Assembly: GCA_037126765.1 (NCBI GenBank)
Contig: JBBCBC010000012.1
Span: 3,968,001-4,032,000, forward strand
Source of the DNA: Stenogyne calaminthoides
Lineage: Eukaryota; Streptophyta; Magnoliopsida; Lamiales; Lamiaceae
Direction: 5' to 3'
Length of the DNA: 64,000 nucleotides
Positions 49,813 to 60,989 of the stretch are shown piece after piece. Numbering within the stretch: the stretch's first letter is position 1; each line of letters begins with the position of its first letter. The notes under the pieces were generated by a model that saw only the letters and a program-made list of their open reading frames with translations, was not told the DNA's origin and made no database searches. Made by a program: the position numbers and the translations under genes.

Positions 49813-52800
49813 ATGGCGATAAATCAAGCCAATCTGAACGGGCAGGATCTGGGCACCCGCGATGGGCGCGAAGCCTCTATGAGCCCTCAACGCTCCGACT
49901 CCCATCACGCTCGCCAGCAAGAACCGTTGATGATCCCTGACTGGTGGAACCTGGTGCAGACGCCCGAGGATGCAAAGGCCGTGATGGCCATCCTCAACAA
50001 GAAACGTCTCACGTTTGATGAGGAAGATGTGCAGCCTCCCCCTAAGAAGGCTACCCAGGAGGTCGGACCCTCGAAAAAATAGGCTGCTCAAGCCCGGAAG
50101 GGGCATTCGGCGGGCTAACTAGCCTACGATCCGGCCAGACATGCCCTGGTCCGCAATTGCCAGCTCCTCAGGAGGCCGGCAGGGTCAAGCAATGTGTTCG
50201 ACCGACTTGGCAATCTCGGGGGTCGGCAAGCCCCGAGGAACGTGGAAGATGAGGCACAATCTGAGCCTCGTCATGCTGAGCAAGTGGAGCGCGATCTCGC
50301 CCTCGCACTGAACCTACACCATAAAGACTTACCGAGGGGGTCGGCTGTGCATTGCGGCGACCCCCCAGCGGCAAACGCAACCACTGACCGCCACGATGCT
50401 CAGGTTGCAGCGCTAACCCACACGGTCAAGCAACTGATGGAACGCATGGAGAGTCGAAATGGGCCAGCGGGGACAGACCCTTTCCTCGCCGTCCCGGACT
50501 CCCCGCTCGGAACTTTGGTCACCTTGGCGGCTACTCAAAGGAAGATCAATGTCGTGACCTTGGATCGCTACAGTGGGAACGCTGACCCAATGGTCCATGT
50601 AGCGAAGTACAACTCGTACATGGCTTCTATGGGCGCCACTGATGCAACCAAATATCGGCTGTTCTCTCTGACCCTGAGCGACCAGGCTCACCAATGGTTA
50701 ACCTCTCTGCCTCCCCTGTTAGTGGACACTTTCGAGCAACTCGCTCGCCTATTCTTAACGCATTTCACCGCCCTGGCGCCCCGACCTGCGACTAGGAAGC
50801 GCTTGATGAACACCCAGCAGGGGGATATTGAATCTGATCGGTCCTACATTGAAAGGATCGACAAGCTGATTTTGGAAGGAGATCCCATTGGGGATGAAGC
50901 AAAATTGATGGGGACTGTCTCCGGCCTGAAGAAGGGGACCAAACTCTGGCGGCGCATGACGGCCGAGTACCCGACCAACTATGCCGACTTTTGGAGGTGG
51001 GCTAGCGACCTGATGCATACGACAGAGCTCTTGGAATCCATACTATCTGAGACTAAGGAGGTCGCGGAGCCCAAGAAAAGTTCCAAAAAGTCTTCCTCGC
51101 AGTACAAGCCACCTGGAAGCTTCAAGCCTTTTGAGGAAAGCATTCCAGTGAAATTGATGGATGCCCTGGGCATGAACCCCAGAAACATTTTCACTCAGAT
51201 CTGGGAGCGGGAACTGCTTCTCCCGCCCCGCCCGGTGAAGAATAATGGCAAACAGAACCCCAACAAGTATTGCCACTTTCATGAACAGACCGGGTACTAT
51301 ACCAGTGAGTGCAAGGACCTGTTGCCCCAACTCTGGAGATTGTATGAGGATGGCCTGCTTGACGAGTTCATCAGACGACCTCAGAAGAATGGGGACCAGG
51401 CCCCGCGAGGTCATCAGTAAGGAGAACGTGTCCACAGGAACAACAACCAAGGAGCGTGGCAAGGGGAGCGACCCGTCCCGCCCATGCCGGAAAATGCGGG
51501 AGATCGCATGATACACACACTCTCCCCCTTAGGGACTGTCGGGGGGCTAGCCACCAGCTCCCCCTCCAAGATAAGGATGAAAGCCGAAATAAGGGAGTTA
51601 GAGAACGCCAGGAAGATGGTGTTGCCCATCCTCGCCATTAGGGAAGAGTCCAGTACTATAGAGTTCGGAGAACAAGACAAGGCCGGGGTAGTCTACCCCA
51701 ATGTCGATCCCTTGGTGATCCGGGCCAACATCATGGAGACTACGGTGTGCCGACTCTTGGTCGACGGGGGGGCTTTCTGCAACATTCTATTCAAGAAGAC
51801 CTTCGATCAGCTCGGGGATTACGATGCCTATGTCACCCCATGCGACCACCTCGTGAAAGGGTTTGGCAACGCTACTGTGAGGCCCACAGGGATGATCCAA
51901 TTGGCCGTTGAGCTGGTTTCTACACTTAATAGTGAGGTTAGGGCAACTAGGCTGTTAGACTTTATAGTAGTCGACCTCCCCAGCACCTACAATGGTTTCT
52001 TGGGGAGGCCTTTTGAACATGAATTCGAGGCTGCGTCCTCTACTTTCTATTTTTGTGTAAAGTTTCCCACCAAGAGTGGGGTGGTCGGCACCGTTAAGGG
52101 CGACCAAGTTGATGCTAGAGGTTGTTTTATTTACTCTTCGTCTCCTTTCAATTTTGCACTAGTACCTATCAAACAAGCACTTGTAATAGATGCCAATAAA
52201 CAGAATGAAGAATTAAGCGAGACAGGGATAAACAGGAAAAGAACCTACAACGACCTCGACCCAAGAATAGGGCACGAACCTGATGAATTCATGATCGAGG
52301 CCGAAATAGATGATCCCCGACGAGATGGCCCTAGAGCCATCCTGGGGGAAGAGCTATAGAAGGTCAAGGTCGATCCAACTCGCCCGGATCTGGAGGTCAT
52401 TATCGGCTCCAAGATACCGAACGACCTGAAGGGGGAAGTCATTGACTTTCTCAAAAAGAACCTAGATGTCTTCACCTGGTCGCACAAAGACATGGTGGGG
52501 ATCGATCCAGAGATTACGTGCCATCGACTCCACATTGATCCATCCCGGAAGCCGGTTGCTCAAAAGAGGCGAAAATTTGGCCCTGAGAAGTATGCCGCCT
52601 TGGCGGAAGAAGTAAAGAAACTTCTGGATAACGACCTGATCATGCAGGACTACCAACCACAGTGGGTAGCCAATGCAGTATTGGCAAAGAAATCCAATGG
52701 GACCTGGCGGTTATGTATCGACTTCACCAACCTCAACGAGGCCTGCCCTAAAGACGTCTTCCCGATGCCACATATCGATCACCTGATAGATAATACGTCC

Positions 52801-55524
52801 GAAAACGAAATGATGTCATTCATGGATGCTTTTGCGGGATATCACCAAATAGCCATGCACGAACCAGATCGGTAGCACACCTATTTTCTGACGGAAAAGA
52901 ACCTATATTGCTGGAAGACAATGTCGTTCGACTTGAAAAATGCAGGGGCAACATACCAAAGGCTGGTCAATCACATGTTTGCCGACCAGATAGGGAAGTT
53001 GGTAGAAGTCTATGTTGACGACATCGTCGTCAAAAGCCTAAAAAGAGAAGACCACTTGCTTCACCTCGCGCAGACATTCGAAATCCTCAGAAAATTCAGA
53101 ATTAGACTCAACCCCAAGAAGTGTAACTTCGGAGCTTGGGGCACTTGGTCAGTAAGCGGGGCATCGAGGCGAACCCAGGGAAGGTTAAAGTTGTACTAGA
53201 CATGGGGGCATCCCGAAATGTGAGAGAAGTTTAGAGACTCACGGGATGCCTGGCTGCCCTGAGCAGATTCATATCCCGGATGGGGGACAGATGCAAACCG
53301 ATGTTCGACACGATCCGTAGAAGGCAAAATCCGAATGGACACCCGAAAGCCAGGACGCTTTTGAAAAAATCAAAGCTTACCTGGCGGATGTGAGCATATT
53401 GTCCAAACCTATTCCAGGAGAGAAGCTGTTCTTGTATCTCGCGGCTTCAGAGACCGCCTTGAGCGCGGTACTGGTCCGAGCAGAAGGTCCGGTTCACCTG
53501 CCCGTTTACTTCATTAGCCAGACATTGAATGAGATGGAGCAATGCTACCCCTCGCTAGAGAAGCTGGCATACGCATTAGTCATGAGCGTGAGAAAACTGA
53601 GACCGTATTTCTTCGACCATCAGGTCGAGGTTCTCACTTCCCTACCACTGCGGAATGTACTCCACCGTCCGGACACTTCAGGCCGATGCCTCAAATGGGC
53701 CATTGTGGTCAGGCAGTACGGCATAACCTACGCGCCACGACCTGCCATCAAGGCTCAGGCACTGGCCGACTTCCTAGTAGAGCTTGCGTTCCCGACAGAA
53801 GCGGGAAGTTCAGGCAGCTTACCATGGGAGCTTTTCGTGGATGGGTCGGCGACCTCTCACAAGTCGGGTGCCGGGGTGGTTTTATTGAGCCCTGAGGGTA
53901 TCTCATTCCAGAATTCCATTACCTTCAATTTTCCCACGACAAACAATGAGGCCGAGTATGAGGCTCTCATCAGCGGCCTGGAAATGGCAACATACATGGG
54001 GGTCAAGAGATTGCAAGTTCATACCGACTCCCAACTCGTGGCCTGCCAAGTTTCGGGGGAATACGAGGCTAGGGACGACAGGATGGCGGCCTATCAGGAA
54101 GTTGTGAAAACACTGTGCATGAAGTTCACGTAGATCCATGTCAAGCTGATACCGAGAGAGCGGAACTCGTGAGCCGATGCTTTAGCCAGGTTAGCGAGCT
54201 CCGAGGGATCACCAGATATGAAGGATGTCACCATCACGACACTTCCCCACCCATCCACCGCGCAAGTAACCGTAACAACATTAGAAAACCCGGTGTCGAA
54301 CTGGATGACACCCATCATGGAGTATTTGATAAGCGGCCTATTGCCGCATGATCGCATCCAGGATCGACAGTTACAGTTGCGGGCCGCCCGTTACACAATG
54401 ATCGGCGGGGAGTTGTACAAGCGAGGCTTCGGCATACCCCTACTTTGATGTATAACACCCGAACAAGGTCAAGTCATCTAGCGGGAAATACACGAAGGGG
54501 CATGCGGAAACCACACTGGGGGGAGTCGCTGGCCCACAAAACCACAAGGCATGGATATTTTTGGCCAACCTTAAGGGCCGATGCCATCATCTTCGCCCTC
54601 AAATGCCACAAATGTTAGATTTATGCCCCCTCTATCAAGGTCGCACCTAAAGAACTCACGAGTATCCTCAGTCCTTGGCCCTTTGCAAAGTGGGGCATAG
54701 ACATCGTTGGGCCACTCCCAACGGCCCCAGGATCGGTAAAGTATGCCTTAGTAGCGGTGGATTACTTTACAAAATGGGCTGAGGCTGAGGCACTGGCAAC
54801 CATCGACCAAGATCATGTCATCAGGTTCATTTGGTGCAACATTATCTACAGATTCGGACTGCCTCAGGCCATCATATCAGACAACGGGAAGCAGTTCGAC
54901 GGTACGAAGATCGACACCTTCTTCAAAAAATGGAAGATCACAAAGCTATTCTCCACCCCATACCACCCCCAATCGAACGGACAGGTCGAGGCCGTGAACA
55001 AAATCATAAAGCACACGCTCAAGGCCAAGATCGAAGGGGGGAAAGGGAAATGGGCTAGAGAGCTACCAGATGTGCTATGGGCGTACAGAACAACCTGCAG
55101 GAATTCAACAGGCGAAACCCCTTATTCGCTATCCTTCGAAACTGGGGCAGTGGTGCCTACGGAGGTCGATGTCCCAAATTTCCGGACTAGCCAAGTCGCT
55201 TTCGATCACAACGATGAGGCCTTGGAGAGGAACCTCGACCTACTCGAAGAAAAGCGATTAGAGGCTAATATGAGAAATGCTTGATACAAGCAGAGGTCTG
55301 AGAAATATTACAACTCTAAAGTACGAGTTCGACGCTTTAAGGTCGGGGACCTAGTACTGAAGAAGATACTCGGAGACTCAAACGGTGCCCTCGGCCCCAA
55401 TTGGGAGGGCCCGTTCCAGATATCGAAGGTCCTACCAAACGGAGCATACGAGCTCGAGAAAGCAGATGGGACCAAGGCTCAATATCCGTGGAATGCAACT
55501 CATTTGAAAAAAAACTACCAGTAG
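49813..55524 (+). pseudogene. Element E gag-pol polyprotein (Tat-like Gypsy), disrupted
   Basis: The ATG at 49813 opens MAINQANLNG. One frame holds gag (helical capsid region 50540-50880; zinc-knuckle remnant CHFHEQTGYYTSEC at about 51273, with Tyr where His is usual) and protease (LLVDGGAFCNILF, about 51755). RT follows (RLCIDFTNLNEACPKD, about 52711; YVDDIVVKS, about 53010). Stops at 50080, 51418, 52357 and 52873 interrupt this frame. A shifted frame (53390-54133) carries the first RNase H and a second one (WELFVDGSATS; NNEAEYEALI; HTDSQL). The original frame returns for integrase at about 54690 (DIVGPLP, VDYFTKWAEAE, ISDNGKQFDG), ending at 55524. The integrase zinc region (54430-54660) is badly damaged. 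Confidence 0.94.
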
Positions 55525-55613
55525 ATTTAGGTCCTTGTATCGATCAAGCCGATGTAAACAAGTATTTGCAGTAACAACAATTCTCTCTTCTTTTTGAAAT
55601 ATAAGATTCCTGT

Positions 55614-55755
55614 GTAAACCAAGCGGGTCGCATGAAAACCATATGATCGATGAAATGCATACCACATGAAAGACATGATCGATAACATGCAGGTCGCATG
55701 AAAGACATGATAGAAAACATGCAGGTCGCATGAAAGACATGATTGATAACGTGCG
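55614..55755. repeat. 32-bp tandem repeat in element E's 3' region
   Basis: Three to four units of the type GGTCGCATGAAAGACATGAT, period about 32 bp, just after the pol stop. The first units are imperfect. Confidence 0.85.
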
Positions 55756-55859
55756 AACCCGAGGTCCGACTTTAGAAAGACTGGAGGTGAGGTCGCCACC
55801 CTAGGGGTGTGGTCATCCCCCGACTTTATAAGACGGCTACGCAAATGTCCAAGAAACAA

Positions 55860-56675
55860 GTCGCATACAAAATAAGACGACAAGAACTAAGCAAAAGTCG
55901 CATAAGGAAATCAAGTCAACACAATGAAGGAATTAAAAAGGAGAATTTTCATTAATAAAGACCCGGAGGTCGGGGAAAACCCCATTATAATAGACCCGAA
56001 GGTCGGTAAAGAGAGCATTCCAATATAATACATTTTTCGGAATCGAGCTAGCGACTTGGTCTATACCACAGAGCCACTTGAACTAGCGACTTGGTCTATA
56101 CTACATTGCTACTGGGGTGGCATCTCTCGGACGTGGAGGTCGCTGAGGAAGATGCTGCAAAACTATCAGAAAATGATGTTACAACATCTTTGGAATGTCA
56201 GATGCTGCAATAGGGCTTCTCGTGTTAGCAAACACGAGTGCCATCTTTACGACGCAAAAAACTCAAGGGATTGTGAAGGGCATTTTGGAATGATCGGATT
56301 CGCATTAAATCCATATCGCGTATCAAGAGGGACCCGTCACCATTAATCCCGTTCCCCAGATCGGCGCCCAAGACACCGTGAGTTAGGGGCCCCGCCGTCA
56401 CGGCAGCGGCGGACCCGCCTCCCGGGTAACAACAAAAATTTGGCAATGGCTGTATGGCCACCCTCCGGTGAAAGCAGAATCCGAGATGGAGGAACCGCAA
56501 AGATGGTCAGAGTCCCGGAAATAGTGAGCACAGAGCCAGAGAGGTTTACTGACCGAAAGGGTTTTAAAATGAGAAGATTGTCGGAATCGCCCATAGCCGG
56601 AGCTTGGAGGCAAAAAGTGGGGAGATTAGAGAGGGACAGTATGAGTTTTCAGTGTGAAATACCTGCCCTATTTAT
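55860..56675 (-). pseudogene. Truncated antisense unit 1 in element E
   Basis: On the minus strand a TATA box in TCTATAAATAGGGCAGG (about 56680-56664) lies upstream of short broken frames, including a PGGGSAAAV peptide near 56400. The unit runs to a terminal block at about 55950 (TTTTCATTAATAAAGACCCG on the plus strand). The same promoter-like sequence plus flank occurs for antisense unit 2 (60060-60406) and, decayed, in element B (13140-14250). Unit 1 lacks the long coiled-coil exon of unit 2. It is probably a truncated duplicate. Confidence 0.55.
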
Positions 56676-56689
56676 AGATGGAGGGCGGG

Positions 56690-57000
56690 GGTCAAGTTGC
56701 AGTTTCTAACTCTCGAGGGCCCCACAGAAATACCGGCGGCGCATGTGGGGCGCGTGGATAGTACGCGACTTTTGGTTGGGCAAATTTTTGGTGCCCGACA
56801 CCACCTAATACCAAGCCATCATTGCGGATCTATCAACCGTCACACCGATTCGGAAAATCGAGACAACCTTTTGCCTCCTCGAGGAGGAGATGTCGGCGTA
56901 GGCACATTTCCCGAGTCCGACCTGCCAGAAGTTGAAAAGTTGTACGAGTTCAATTCAAGGCCCCAAGACGAGCTTGCGACCTCGACTTGAGGGGGATGAA
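56690..57000. other. Upstream flank of antisense unit 1
   Basis: Non-coding. It parallels 60110-60406 phrase by phrase (for example CCATCATTGCGGATC against CCATCATTGCAATCC; GAGCTTGCGACCTCGACTTG against GAGCTCGCAACCTCATCTTG) and ends in a purine-tract-like TTGAGGGGG. Confidence 0.6.
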
Positions 57001-58251
57001 ATATGGGAGTTTATTTTACATAGTAAGATAAGCACCAGACCAAAACATAAAATAACTTCCATTAATAGAAAACCCGAAGGTCGGGAGAAACACATCATAA
57101 ACCAAAAGCCCGAAGGCTAGTACAATGGAAAAAAAAATAGAGTTGCGATCTCAGTCCTTCTCAGTTGGGGCAGTCGAGGTGGGGTAATGACCGTCCCGAA
57201 AGGAGTCTCCTACTGCGTAACCACCGGTGGATCGGCTTTGGGGCTTAAGACCCTCTCCATGACGGGCTCGGCAGGCATGACAACAGTTGGAGGAACAACC
57301 TCCGACCTCGGTATCTCCTCCCCGATGGGCTCGGCGGGAGTGGCAGCTGCGGGAGGAGCAACCTCCGAGCTCATCAACTTCTCGGCCAAGGGCTCGAAAG
57401 ATGTGGCATCCAGGAGGTTAACCAGCGGGGAGCCGGGGAGAGGGGGCAAGATTTGCCCGGGATCGGGAAAGAAGGAGAGATCGATGCTCATATCCTCCAA
57501 ATCTTGGATGTCCAACAGAACATCGAGGGCCAGAGGGTTGTCCCGAACATACTCCTTGAGATCAGCGACTAGCCCAGTAAGGTCGCCGGAAGGGTTCGCC
57601 TGGTGACATATTCGGATGGCGCCCGCAAAGGCCATCACATACGCAACATAAGCGTTCATCTCTTCGGCGACCTTGAACTGGGCCTCCCTAGTGTCCAGCT
57701 CCCCTTTGGCCCTGTCCAGCTCCTCCCCCAGATCGGCCTCCACCTCGGCCGCCCTCTTTTTCTCCTGGATCATCTTCAACTTCTCGGCCGCCAGTGCGGT
57801 TTCCGCCCGGGCCGACTTCAGCTTCTCCTCAGCTAGCACTCCCTCTAGCTCAGCAAGGCGACCCTCGAGGGTCGAGATCCACATAAGATGCTCCCCATTG
57901 GCTCTCTCTAACCCTTTTCGAGTCTCGGCCGCCGCCAAGATCAGTCCGGCCTGATCGAACACACGAGCCTGGGACTCACGGAGATGTCGGAGTTGGGTTT
58001 CGGCTTGGGCACTGGTCCTCTCCAAATAAAAGGCCGCCTTGAGAGTGTAGATCATGGCTGAGTACATATTGCCCATCATTTTCTGACGACGGGCGTTGTC
58101 ATGATCAGTACGCGTCCACACCCTGGGCATGTTGTGCACGCTTCGGGAAATGTACCCCGTCCACTTATTGGGGAGGTTGGCCGAAGTAAGAGGAGGGCTC
58201 TTGAGGAAGCTAACCACCTTGGGGCAAAAGTCGACGGGGCCGATTTCAGGG

Positions 58252-58336
58252 CTATAAAGGAAAGCCGAATCATCAGAGTTGTGAGGATTCATGTTGAAAA
58301 AAAAAGAGGATCAGGCAAACCATAATGAGGACTTAC
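58252..58336 (-). other. Predicted intron 3 of the antisense gene
   Basis: Donor GA|GTAAGTCC at 58336. The in-frame acceptor CTTTCCTTTATAG ends at 58252. A more usual pyrimidine tract (TTTTTTTTTCAAC) lies upstream, near 58295, but lacks the AG, possibly a mutated original acceptor. Confidence 0.5.
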
Positions 58337-58775
58337 TCGTTCACCCGCTCCTCCTCCCAGCCTAAGAAGGAGTCATCATCTTTGTGCCGACCTCTCCTCC
58401 AGGCCAGCGAGGCAGGCTGCGAGCTGGCGGGCGGCGAGGCCGGTGTCGAAGTCGCCGGATGCGATCGGGGGCGTACCCGATCTTTCTTCCCCAGCCCCCT
58501 GTTGATTTCGGACTCGTACGTCGAGATCTCCTCCCTCACTCTCTTCCAAGCATGCCCAGAAGTCGGCGGAGTCGACCCCGTAGCCTTCCTCTTGCCTTTG
58601 TCGGCAGTAGAGGGACCAGTGGGGACCAAACCTGGAGGGACGACCTCGGTGGGAGTCGGCTTTGGAGGGGCAGTTTCAGAGGTCGCCAGTCGCCTCATGT
58701 TTCCCAGGACAGATTTCCTACGTGAGGCCATGATGTCCGCAGAAGGCTTACGACGGTAAACGGGGGTTTTAGGAA

Positions 58776-58849
58776 CTGCAGGAATGTGAGAAGCCAACCA
58801 GTTAGGTCGATATCGAAAGATGTAATAAGCACGGAGTAAGAAAACTTAC
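58776..58849 (-). other. Predicted intron 2 of the antisense gene
   Basis: 74 nt. Donor CCTT|GTAAGTTTTC, acceptor ACATTCCTGCAG. Exons join in frame. Confidence 0.75.
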
Positions 58850-59011
58850 AAGGGATCTTCAGATGATGCGGGTACGTGTATAAGCCAGCCTTGAGACGGT
58901 CGAGCTCAGAGTTCAGGGTGTTAACGTCCCGGCAGCTCGAAAGGGTATCACAGACTAGTTTGAAGGCCTCAAAAAAGTCCCAATACAGGTCGGATTTTCG
59001 AGGCATGAACA

Positions 59012-59071
59012 CTGCAAAAGAAAATGAGAATTAGATCAGTACGACTTCGGAATCAAGAATATGAGATTTAC
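59012..59071 (-). other. Predicted intron 1 of the antisense gene
   Basis: 60 nt. Donor CACG|GTAAATCTC, acceptor TTTTCTTTTGCAG. Exons join in frame. Short for a plant intron, so a deletion inside it is possible. Confidence 0.7.
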
Positions 59072-60075
59072 CGTGTTCTACTCGGTTCACATAATCTGTC
59101 GGGACATGTATGGGCAGAGTGCTTGAAGGGTCAATGGACTCCCACGCCCCTCCAACAAACCACCACTTCCTGTGTCAACCATCGACTTTGTTAGGGATCC
59201 CACTCACGAGCTCCTTGCCCCGGCGAAGTCGCACGACATTGTAGCCGTCGGCTAGGGAAATAGGCGTCATCACGAAAGATATTTCTCCCGGATTTGGCAA
59301 CCGATATAGCCCGGCCTGTCCCAGCACAGTCATTGTGGAAAGAATATAGCTCCATCCATTAGGAGTGATCTGGGTCAGACTCTGATTCCAAGCCGCCAGT
59401 AGGTGAGAAATCGCTGGGTGGAGCGGGAACCGGATCCCGGCCTCCATCAGGTGTCGCCCCGTAGAAGTGTACATCCCGGGGGACTTTATAAAGGCGGTGG
59501 AGGGACCGGACGTAGTAGTCGGTAAGAACCGACCTGTTCTTCTTCTGTGAAGTAACAAAGTCCGGCTCGACCGACTTCCGATAGTCGCGAGCTAGTCTCT
59601 CATAGGGGGCTCGGGCCTCATAGGAGCGGTAATTGAAAACCCGCTCATAAGCTCCATAATGTCGGGGAGGGTTGGAGGTTTCGGATCCACCTTCTACGGC
59701 CGGGCGAAACAAGCTCAGTTCCAGAACAGGGATATGTACATTCCAACTCCCTCAAAAATTGATCGTTAGCCCCTTCATTATCCCGACCGGTGCCAGAGGC
59801 ACCGACGGTCGAGGGCATGGCTGGATCGGTGGTGGCGGTCTCGGTGTTATTACGATGGGATAACTCGGCAATTGTAGTATCATCGTCGTCGGAAGGTGAA
59901 GAAACCAGGAATGGAGGAGGCATGGGAGAAGGTCGGGAATCAGAAGCCATTGATGTGAAATTGGGGAAAGACGGTTACCTGAAAAGCTTCCGAGTGCCTG
60001 AAGAATAGCCGGAAAGTTCATGCCGGAGTTTCGAGAGACGAGAGAGAGGAAGGCTTTTGAGGAGGAACCCTAGAC

Positions 60076-60083
60076 CTATTTAT
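60076..60083 (-). promoter_or_regulatory. TATA box of antisense unit 2
   Basis: TATAAATA on the minus strand, 126 nt upstream of the ATG at 59950, in the context CTCTTTATAAATAGGTC. It faces away from element E's gag-pol and supports independent antisense transcription. Confidence 0.65.
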
Positions 60084-60395
60084 AAAGAGACGAAGGGTCG
60101 AAAGTATAAGTTTTGAATTCTTGGGGACCCCCGTGGAAATTAGGACGACGTGGGTGGTGCGTAGGGAGCATGCGATCGTCGATTGGGTGAACTCGCGGCT
60201 TGAAACGTCACCTGTCTACCGAACCATCATTGCAATCCTGTCATCTGTCAGGCCGGTTGGGGAGACCTAGGCGACTCTACAACTCCCCAAGGACAGAGAC
60301 TTGACTCGGGCACAGATCCCAAGATCGACTTGCTGTAGGTCGACTAATTTCGATGATTCAAGATAAGATCCCGAAGCGAGCTCGCAACCTCATCT
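60084..60395. other. Upstream flank of antisense unit 2
   Basis: No gene. It is a diverged copy of 56690-57000 and probably the promoter region of the antisense gene. Confidence 0.55.
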
Positions 60396-60406
60396 TGAGG
60401 GGCAAT
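60396..60406 (+). promoter_or_regulatory. Polypurine tract of element E
   Basis: TTGAGGGGCAA directly before the 3' LTR. Confidence 0.8.
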
Positions 60407-60989
60407 TGTTGTACGGGGAGATAACCCGACCTAAGGAAGGCTTGGGATTGGGTAATCTCATATGTAACGTGTTATCCAACTTTGTCCAGCTGGGGCAGAA
60501 CGGGAGGCGGCTTTGGAGTTTCGGGAGGTCGCCTGCGGCCTGACATAACAAGAAGGTCACGGTGCGACTTGAAAGAGTCGGAAGTCACGGTCGAAGTGAT
60601 CACAACTTCGGTTGGAGATATATATGGACAAGATTCGGGCAGTTATGGTGAGGCGGATTTCTCGGGATGTATCCAGGGAAAGCATATCCGTGAGCGCGAC
60701 TTGCGGAGCAAGGAAGGAAACCCTGATCAGCCCACGAGAGAAAGCCCACGAAGACTGTAGCCCATGTCTATAAATATCACTTGTAGTGTACGTTGTAAGG
60801 GATCAAACTTTTAGCACCCTAGGCATATATTATACAGTACAAATCCTGGCTTGGTGCCCCCAGACGTAGTCTATTCCAAAGATGAACTGGGTAATCAAAT
60901 CACTTGTCATTTATTACTTTCGCCGTGGTATTGATCGGAGCATTACTAAATTGTTTGCTTGTTCACCGGTAACAAAACCGGGTACAACA
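60407..60989 (+). repeat. 3' LTR of element E
   Basis: 583 bp, TGTTGTACGGGG to GGGTACAACA, followed by the duplicate ACAGT and by the rest of element D's RT. Confidence 0.97.

Larger units (their letters stand above)
57210..59950 (-). pseudogene. Spliced antisense accessory gene of element E (gypsy-type putative transposon protein)
   Basis: ATG at 59950, stop TAG at 57212-57210. Predicted exons: 59950-59072, 59011-58850, 58775-58337, 58251-57210. All three introns have GT-AG ends, and joining keeps the frame each time. Exon 1 contains FPLHPAISHLL and ITPNGWSYIL, resembling the Pfam 'putative gypsy type transposon' domain (PF04195, from memory). Exon 3 is basic and proline-rich. Exon 4 is a long coiled coil (EGRLAELEGVLAEEKLKSAR region, about 57600-57950). 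Damage: frame changes near 59735 and 59450 and a TGA at about 59177, all in exon 1. The function in retrotransposition is unknown. Antisense ORFs in this place are known for Tat elements; the splicing model is my inference. Confidence 0.72.
49148..60989 (+). mobile_element. Element E: Tat-like Gypsy, 11.8 kb, inserted in D's RT
   Basis: Complete element flanked by the perfect duplication ACAGT (49143-49147, 60990-60994). Removal rejoins D's codons for LTVYQMDV. LTRs are 583 bp each. Order: LTR, primer site, gag, protease, RT, RNase H, second RNase H, integrase, long 3' region with antisense genes, purine tract, LTR. The second RNase H and the antisense genes in the 3' region are known traits of the Tat lineage. 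I count about 15 differences between LTRs (roughly 2.6%), mostly transitions. Confidence 0.95.

Noticed and set aside
57603..58759. Plus-strand open frames opposite the antisense gene
   Set aside because: They are shadows of the GC-rich minus-strand exons; only the minus strand shows coiled-coil structure and in-frame splicing.
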